Part shown: piece by piece, positions 31,837-36,199 of the stretch
Layout: every line of letters starts with the position of its first letter
How positions within the stretch are numbered: the first letter of the stretch is position 1
Source: Thermoleophilaceae bacterium
GTDB lineage: Bacteria; Actinomycetota; Thermoleophilia; Solirubrobacterales; Thermoleophilaceae
NCBI GenBank assembly: GCA_025937135.1
Contig: JAICRZ010000008.1
Span: forward strand, 1 to 36,199
Reading direction: 5' to 3'
Length of the DNA: 36,199 nt
Notes under the pieces: model-generated
Told to the model about the DNA's origin: nothing
Database searches by the model: none
The model's input: the letters and a program-made list of their open reading frames with translations, nothing else
Made by a program: the position numbers and the translations under genes

Positions 31837-31989
31837 CTAGCCCGGCCCCTCCTCGAGCCGCCGCTTCTCCTCCTCGGCCTCGGCTATCCGGCGGTCCATC
31901 GCCTGCTCCATCTTCTTCAGCCGCGCGAGCTCGTCGTCGAGCGCCCTGAGGTGCTCCTCGACCGCCGCGTCGCGCTCGTCGTCGTTCAC
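31837..31989 (-). CDS. 50-residue coiled-coil small protein
   Basis: A short ORF read from the GTG at 31989: it begins VNDDERDAAVEEHLRALDDE, continues with LARLKKMEQAMDRRIAEAEE and ends KRRLEEGPG. The composition (mostly Glu, Arg, Asp, Lys, Leu, Ala) and heptad spacing of Leu/Ile/Met predict one long amphipathic helix or coiled coil. A TTG at 31998, with AAGG at suitable spacing, would add three residues. It has strong coding character (third-position GC) and no competing frame on either strand. Function unknown. It faces the 67-residue gene divergently. Confidence 0.55.
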   Translation of the reverse strand: MNDDERDAAVEEHLRALDDELARLKKMEQAMDRRIAEAEEEKRRLEEGPG

Positions 31990-32093
31990 ACGCGCCAAGC
32001 TAGCGCCTTATCAGCGCAATTTGGGCGGAAAAGCTCCCCAATCCGTCCACCTCGGCTTGACGCGGGCACCGATCAGCGGAAACTCCGCGGTTG

Positions 32094-32297
32094 ATGGCTG
32101 TCCTGACCCCAGACGGCGAGACCTCTGCCCTGCACGAGGCGGCCTACGACCTCATCGCGGGCGGACGGTCGCCCGACGAGGTGGTCGAGCGCCTGCCCGC
32201 GCGCGGCGAGGAGGACGACGCGGCACTCTGGCTGTACAGCTGGGCGGTCGCCCAGCAGCTCGACGAGCGCCCCGCCGTTCCCCGCCTCAGCGCGTAG
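32094..32297 (+). CDS. Small hypothetical protein (67 aa)
   Basis: A 67-residue acidic protein beginning MAVLTPDGETSALHEAAYDL and ending ERPAVPRLSA, predicted largely helical (VVERLPARGEEDDAALWLYS). No signal peptide or known motif. TTGACG at 32057-32062 could be a -35, but the -10 is poor. A small GCGGA/TCCGC hairpin sits just before the ATG and no good ribosome binding site is seen. The stop overlaps the end of the convergent DUF892 gene by 11 nt. Likely real because the frame is open and codon-typical where no other gene lies. Confidence 0.6.
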   Translation: MAVLTPDGETSALHEAAYDLIAGGRSPDEVVERLPARGEEDDAALWLYSWAVAQQLDERPAVPRLSA

Positions 32298-33270
32298 CGC
32301 TCAGGTCGCGTGCCTCGAGCGTCGCGTCGACGGCGTCGTCCCAGTGCGCCGCCACCGACGCGCCCGCGGCGCGCTCCTCGGCGATGATCCGTTCGGCGAT
32401 CCGGACCGTCTCGTCGTCGCCGGCGCGCTGTGCGACGCGCTTGAGCTGCTCGTAGGCGCCCACCTCGAGGAACTCGACGGCGTGCGCGAACGCGGCGAGC
32501 TTGGCCGGCGTGTCCGGCTGGGCGGCGAAGAAGCTGCCCCAGTTGAGCGCGCCGAGCCGCAGCGCGGCGTCCTTGAGCTTGTTCGGGGACCCGCCGAGGG
32601 CCTCGAGGCGCGCCTCGACCGCCGCCTGCTGCGCACGCGACTCGTCGAGGTGCTCGTCCATGATCTTCGCGAGCTCGCCCTCGCCGACGATCTTGCGGCC
32701 CGACTGAAGCAGCTGGATCGACTGGTTCTCGATCGCGTGGACGTCGGTCAGGTACTTCACGACCGCTTCCTCGAGGTCGTCGGGCGACTTGTCGCGCAGC
32801 GACGCATCGACGGTGTCGTCGAAGTGCGACTCGATCCGCTCGGCCATCGCAAGCTCCTGCTCGGCGACCGTGCGCGCGACGCGGGCAGTCTCCTCGTCGC
32901 CGGCGCGCTCGGCCACGCGCTGGAGCAGCTCGTAGCCGGCGTACTCCATGTGCTCGTAGGACAGCGCGTGGGTGGCGAGCTTGCCGGGCGTGTCCGGCTG
33001 TGACTTCGCGAACAGGACGAACGGGACCGCGGTGGCGCCCGCCACGACGTCCTTGAACTTCGACGGCGACTCACCGAGCGCCTCCAGGCGCTCGGTGACC
33101 ATGCGCTTCTGCTCGGCGGTCACGCGCTCGTGCTCCTCGTACATGCGCGCGAGCTCCTCCGTGCCGGCCAACTTCGGCGCGGCCTTCATCTGAGCCTGCG
33201 CCTGCACCTCGATCGAGTGCATGTCGGTGAGGTGCTTGACGAGTTGCTCTTGGATGTCGCTTGCGGGCAT
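32287..33270 (-). CDS. Duplicated DUF892 (YciE/YciF) ferritin-like protein
   Basis: A 327-residue soluble all-helical protein of two DUF892 (YciE/YciF ferritin-like) copies. Copy one (about 1-160) has LVKHLTDMHSIEVQAQAQM and YEHMEYAGYELLQRVAERAG. Copy two (about 165-327) has VVKYLTDVHAIENQSIQLL and HAVEFLEVGAYEQLKRVAQR. The conserved Glu and His of the four-helix bundle (DMHSIE, YEEHER, EHMEYAGYE) indicate a di-metal site in each half. The family is linked to stress responses, but its substrate is not settled. Single-domain relatives are about 160 residues, so this is an internal duplication and fusion. The ATG at 33270 has AAGGAGG eight bases upstream. Confidence 0.92.
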   Translation of the reverse strand: MPASDIQEQLVKHLTDMHSIEVQAQAQMKAAPKLAGTEELARMYEEHERVTAEQKRMVTERLEALGESPSKFKDVVAGATAVPFVLFAKSQPDTPGKLATHALSYEHMEYAGYELLQRVAERAGDEETARVARTVAEQELAMAERIESHFDDTVDASLRDKSPDDLEEAVVKYLTDVHAIENQSIQLLQSGRKIVGEGELAKIMDEHLDESRAQQAAVEARLEALGGSPNKLKDAALRLGALNWGSFFAAQPDTPAKLAAFAHAVEFLEVGAYEQLKRVAQRAGDDETVRIAERIIAEERAAGASVAAHWDDAVDATLEARDLSATR

Positions 33271-33323
33271 GGCGGGGGCCTCCTTCTGGGGACTACGAAG
33301 GGGCTACCCGGGCGCGGGACGGG

Positions 33324-33773
33324 CTAACAGGTGGCGTAGGCGCGCTCGACCTCGCGCGCCACGCCCTGCACGGCCATGTTGAGCGCCCCGCCCGCGAGCA
33401 GCGCGTCGGTGGCGCTCGAGAGCATGCGGCCGAGCAGGCCGCCGCCGCTGCGAACGGCCACGGAGGCCACGACCTCGGTCGCGTCGCCCGCGGCGACCGC
33501 GTCGTAGGCCACGTCCATCTCGACCGGGCCGACCGCGCGCAGTTCGAGCTGGCCGTCGCTCGCCTTGATCACCTCGACGTCGAAGCTCACTCCACGGCCT
33601 GCGATCCGGCCCGACAGCACGGCGCGCGTACCGCTGCGGAGGCGGTCGCCCTCGATCTGCTCGAGCTCGAATCCGACGGGCGACCAGCGCCGCGCCGCCG
33701 CCGGGTCGGTGAGCACCTCGAGCACATCCTCGGGGGCGCCGTTCACGATGGTGCGTGTCTCCCAGACGGCCAT
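33324..33773 (-). CDS. SRPBCC-family (polyketide cyclase/START-like) protein
   Basis: A 149-residue soluble protein with the helix-grip layout of the SRPBCC superfamily. It opens with MAVWETRTIVNGAPEDVLEV, a first strand and helix over the hydrophobic cavity. DPAAARRWSPVGFELEQIEG follows, then a series of long strands and a final helix (MLSSATDALLAGGALNMAVQ). Such proteins bind a hydrophobic ligand or act as cyclases; none can be named here. The ATG at 33773 starts at the family's first strand; AGGAGG lies 13 bases upstream, a long spacing. A reading from 33812 would only add an Arg-rich leader. Divergent from the kinase gene across 135 bp. Confidence 0.87.
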   Translation of the reverse strand: MAVWETRTIVNGAPEDVLEVLTDPAAARRWSPVGFELEQIEGDRLRSGTRAVLSGRIAGRGVSFDVEVIKASDGQLELRAVGPVEMDVAYDAVAAGDATEVVASVAVRSGGGLLGRMLSSATDALLAGGALNMAVQGVAREVERAYATC

Positions 33774-33908
33774 TGCACGGCCAACCCTCCTACGCCGGAA
33801 AGGCCGGCGCATCGCCCATCACGGCGATCTTGTCGTCATCCTTGGGGATGAGATCGCGTACTCGTTTCGGACGATGACTGTGCGTGTATACGCGGCTACG
33901 TTCGAGTC

Positions 33909-35087
33909 GTGCGCACCGTCCGTGCCATACGACGCCGCCGCAGCGGCCCCTTCTCGATCGACGGGTTGATCGCGTTCGCGGCGTGCGCGGCCTGCGAGCT
34001 GGAGCTCGCGCTGAGCAACCACATCGACGGGCCGCGCTGGGTGAACGTGGTCGCCGCGGTCGGCGTCACCCTGCCGGTCGCCTGGCGCCGGCGCTGGCCC
34101 CTGGCCATGGCGCCGCTGATGGTCGCGGTCATCGCCTGGCAGCAGATCCTGAACGGCGACCTGATCGAGAACGCGGTCACGCCGATGATCACGGTCCCCC
34201 TGGCGGTCTACTCGCTCGGCGTCCTACTCGACCGCCGCCTCGCGACCAGCGGGTTCGTCGCCACGCTGGGGCTGCTCTTCGTCGCGGTCGCCGTCGGCGA
34301 CGACCACTCGCTCGACACGTTCGTCTTCATCCTCCTGCTCGTCGGCGGCCCGTATCTCGTCGGCCGGATCGTGAACGCGCGCATCCAGCTGGCCCGCGCG
34401 CTGCGCGAGAAGGCGAGGCGCCTCGAGAGGGAGAGCGCCGAGCAGCAGAAGCTCGCCGTGGCGGAGGAGCGCGCTCGCATCGCGCGCGAGATGCACGACG
34501 TGGTGGCGCACAACGTGAGCGTGATGGTGGTCCAGGCGTCGGCGGCGCGGCGGATGCTCGACCATGACCCCGCGCGCGCCCGCGAGGCGCTGACGTCGGT
34601 GGAGCAGACCGGCCGCGAGGCGCTCGCCGAGATGCGGCGGATGCTCGACGTGCTGCGCGCCGAGGACGAGCGCGCGGCGCTCGCGCCGCAGCCGTCGATC
34701 GACGAGCTCGAGTCGCTGATCGCGCTGGCCCGCGAGGCCGGCCTGAACGTGGACTTCGAGGTGGAGGGCGAGCGCCGCCGGCTGTCGTCCGGCGTCGACC
34801 TGTCCGCGTTCCGGATCGTGCAGGAGGCGCTCAGCAACACGATCAAGCACGCCGACGCCGCGCATGCCCGCGTGCGGCTGCGCTACGGCGACGACGAGAT
34901 GGAGGTCGACATCGTCGACGACGGCCATGGCGCACGGACGGGATCCGGCAATAATGGCCGTGGCCAGGGGCTCGTGGGGATGCGCGAGCGGGTCGCGATG
35001 CTTGGCGGGCGCCTCGAGGCCGGGTACCGTGCGAACGGAGGCTTCGAAGTGCGGGCCACACTTCCACTCAAGACAGAGGACCTATGA
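33909..35087 (+). CDS. NarL-type sensor histidine kinase (HisKA_3)
   Basis: A 392-residue membrane kinase. Six hydrophobic segments fill 16-155, forming a membrane-embedded sensor without a large external domain. A coiled linker (ALREKARRLERESAEQQKLA) leads to the HisKA_3 dimerisation domain with the phosphorylated H196 (REMHDVVAHNVSVMV). The ATPase domain carries N310 (QEALSNTIKHA), DDGHG at 337-341 and the GLVGMRERV motif at 354-362. The GTG at 33909 directly precedes an arginine-rich start (MRTVRAIRRRR). No clear ribosome binding site is seen, so a leaderless message is possible. It overlaps the response regulator by 4 nt and forms a classic pair with it. Confidence 0.93.
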   Translation: MRTVRAIRRRRSGPFSIDGLIAFAACAACELELALSNHIDGPRWVNVVAAVGVTLPVAWRRRWPLAMAPLMVAVIAWQQILNGDLIENAVTPMITVPLAVYSLGVLLDRRLATSGFVATLGLLFVAVAVGDDHSLDTFVFILLLVGGPYLVGRIVNARIQLARALREKARRLERESAEQQKLAVAEERARIAREMHDVVAHNVSVMVVQASAARRMLDHDPARAREALTSVEQTGREALAEMRRMLDVLRAEDERAALAPQPSIDELESLIALAREAGLNVDFEVEGERRRLSSGVDLSAFRIVQEALSNTIKHADAAHARVRLRYGDDEMEVDIVDDGHGARTGSGNNGRGQGLVGMRERVAMLGGRLEAGYRANGGFEVRATLPLKTEDL

Positions 35088-35755
35088 GCGTTCGAGTACT
35101 GATTGCAGACGACCAGGCGCTCGTCCGGGCGGGCTTCAAGATGATCCTCGAGGCGGAGCCGGAGATCGAGGTGATCGGCGAGGCCGAGGACGGCGTCGAG
35201 GCCGTGGAGATGATCGAGCGGCTCAAGCCAGACGTCGCGCTGATGGACATCCGGATGCCGCGGCTCAACGGGCTCGAGGCCACACGCCAGATCGTGAACG
35301 ACGGCGGCGACACGCACACGCGCGTCCTGATGCTCACCACCTTCGACCTCAACGAGTACGTCTACGAGGCGCTGCGCGCCGGCGCGTCGGGCTTCCTGCT
35401 CAAGGACGTGCCCGCCGAGCAGCTCGTGGCCGGGATCCAGGTCGTGGCCCGCGGCGAGGCGCTGCTGGCCCCGTCGATCACGCGCCGGCTGATCGAGGAG
35501 TTCGCCAAGAACTCGCCCGTCGAGCGCGTGGCCCCCAAGGAGATCGAGGAGCTGACCACCCGCGAGTTCGAGGTCTTCAAGCTGATCGCGCGCGGCATGT
35601 CGAACGCCGAGATCGCCGCCGAGCTGATCGTGAGCGAGACCACGGTCAAGACCCACGTGGCTCGCATCCTCATGAAGCTCCACCTGCGCGACCGCGTGCA
35701 GGCGGTCGTCTACGCGTACGAGTCCGGGCTCTCGCAGCCGGGCGTGCCGTCCTGA
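35084..35755 (+). CDS. NarL/LuxR-family response regulator
   Basis: A 223-residue transcription factor. The receiver domain has the acidic pair D9/D10, the phosphorylated D55 (VALMDIRMPRLNG), T85/T86 and K107 (SGFLLKDVP). The C-terminal LuxR-type helix-turn-helix (about 158-213) has LTTREFEVFKLIARGMSNAE and VSETTVKTHVARILMKL. It overlaps the kinase stop in an ATGA junction, and the two are certainly cotranscribed. No target is evident nearby, although the DsrE-fold gene follows 23 nt downstream in the same direction and may be cotranscribed. Confidence 0.95.
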   Translation: MSVRVLIADDQALVRAGFKMILEAEPEIEVIGEAEDGVEAVEMIERLKPDVALMDIRMPRLNGLEATRQIVNDGGDTHTRVLMLTTFDLNEYVYEALRAGASGFLLKDVPAEQLVAGIQVVARGEALLAPSITRRLIEEFAKNSPVERVAPKEIEELTTREFEVFKLIARGMSNAEIAAELIVSETTVKTHVARILMKLHLRDRVQAVVYAYESGLSQPGVPS

Positions 35756-35778
35756 CCGCGGCCGATAGCGTCCGCGGC

Positions 35779-36144
35779 ATGAAAATCGCATACGTCTTCA
35801 GCACGTCGGGACACACCGCCAGCTACAAGCTCGGGAAGATGATCCTTCCCCAGCTCGAGAGCGGGACCCACGGCGTCGACGTCGTCGGGATGTTCTTCTT
35901 CGACGACAACAACTACGTCCTGCGCAAGGGCGACCCGCTCGGCGAGCGGCTTTCCAAGGTCGCCCGGCAGAACGGGATGCTGCTGATGATGTGCGACCAG
36001 TGCGCGCTCGAACGCGAGCTCGCGACCGGTGAGCCGGGCGACTGCGAGCCGAGCGGCACCGTCGACGGCGTGAGCGTCGGCTGCTTCCCGGACCTCTACG
36101 GCGCGCTCGCGCCCGCGGCGCCGGACCACGTCATCACGCTCTGA
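35779..36144 (+). CDS. DsrE-fold (SaoD/DsrE-like) protein
   Basis: A 121-residue protein that begins MKIAYVFSTSGHTASYKLGK and continues LPQLESGTHGVDVVGMFFFD, typical of DsrE/F-like alpha/beta folds. Four cysteines are present (C72 and C75 in MMCDQCALE, C89, C102 in GCFPDLY). Paired cysteines in this fold often carry or relay sulfur or redox equivalents, so a sulfur-relay or thiol role is plausible but unproven. The ATG at 35779 is preferred; the CCGCGG sequences just before it form a small hairpin. A weak stem-loop (TTCGCC/GGCGAA, 36158-36180) follows the stop and may end the transcript. Confidence 0.85.
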   Translation: MKIAYVFSTSGHTASYKLGKMILPQLESGTHGVDVVGMFFFDDNNYVLRKGDPLGERLSKVARQNGMLLMMCDQCALERELATGEPGDCEPSGTVDGVSVGCFPDLYGALAPAAPDHVITL

Positions 36145-36157
36145 CGCCTGCGGGTTC

Positions 36158-36180
36158 TTCGCCCAGCCTCTATAGGCGAA
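36158..36180 (+). terminator. Weak stem-loop after the DsrE-fold gene
   Basis: TTCGCC and GGCGAA pair across an 11-nt loop, 13 bases beyond the stop codon. There is no T-run and the stem is only 6 bp, so it is a low-confidence terminator. Confidence 0.3.
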
Positions 36181-36199
36181 TCCTCAGGGTGCCGATACG

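Noticed and set aside
33793-33809. CGCCGG/CCGGCG hairpin upstream of the SRPBCC gene
   Set aside because: A 6-bp GC stem of this kind is expected by chance here and it is not placed at a promoter or gene end.
1-36199. Mobile element, phage, CRISPR, tRNA or rRNA genes
   Set aside because: No transposase, integrase, phage or Cas protein, no regularly spaced repeat array and no tRNA- or rRNA-like sequence was recognised; compositional character looks even along the window.

Overview
The window is very GC-rich and densely coded. Genes are separated by short gaps or joined by 4-nt ATGA overlaps, and GTG starts are common. The gene families seen (several DUF2294 proteins, a DUF6351 secreted protein, a COG4705 membrane protein paired with a two-component system, tandem ferritin-like proteins, an ECF42-type sigma factor with its YCII partner) suggest an actinobacterium, most likely of the Thermoleophilia/Solirubrobacterales. 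That placement is inferred from gene content, not from a marker gene. I see no rRNA, tRNA, CRISPR array, transposase, integrase or phage gene, and no gene-free stretch longer than 300 bases. The window reads as chromosome, not as a mobile island.

Left end (1-2650): four DUF2294 genes in a row on the + strand. The third is fused to a PAS sensor domain, and the fourth is preceded by a tiny translationally coupled ORF. A fifth DUF2294 copy lies at 23.9-24.3 kb on the - strand, heading a small operon with a 73-aa protein and a large secreted DUF6351 protein.

2.8-10 kb: a copper-type P1B ATPase (-), a BrkB/YihY membrane protein (+), a sulfite-oxidase-family molybdoenzyme (-), a SpoIIE-type phosphatase (+) preceded by an arginine-rich 16-codon ORF, a DMT-family membrane protein (-) and an acyl-CoA type fatty acid desaturase (-).

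10.3-16.2 kb: two tandem ferritin-like proteins, an L,D-transpeptidase, a Na/Ca-exchanger family antiporter, a second desaturase that has lost its first histidine box, a short CDF metal exporter, and a convergent ZIP metal transporter with a palindromic operator over its promoter. With CopA this makes a metal-homeostasis neighbourhood.

16.3-21.5 kb: an operon (-) of response regulator, histidine kinase, Kelch propeller and YVTN-propeller lipoprotein, divergent from a COG4705 membrane protein. The shared 82-bp promoter region carries an 11-bp-spaced direct repeat typical of OmpR-family binding sites.

24.4-30.1 kb: three overlapping minor-pilin genes (PilV-, PilW- and PilX-like) with large extracellular additions, then an ECF42-type sigma factor overlapping its YCII/DGPF partner.

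30.2-36.2 kb: a duplicated DUF427 protein, a secreted protein, a 50-aa coiled-coil protein, a 67-aa small protein, a duplicated DUF892 (YciE/YciF) ferritin-like protein, an SRPBCC protein, a NarL-type two-component system and a DsrE-fold protein.

The most notable features are the DUF2294 expansion with a sensor fusion, the two coupled upstream small ORFs, the desaturase with a missing metal-binding motif, the ZIP operator/leaderless promoter, and a fibronectin domain split by a nested domain in a pilin.
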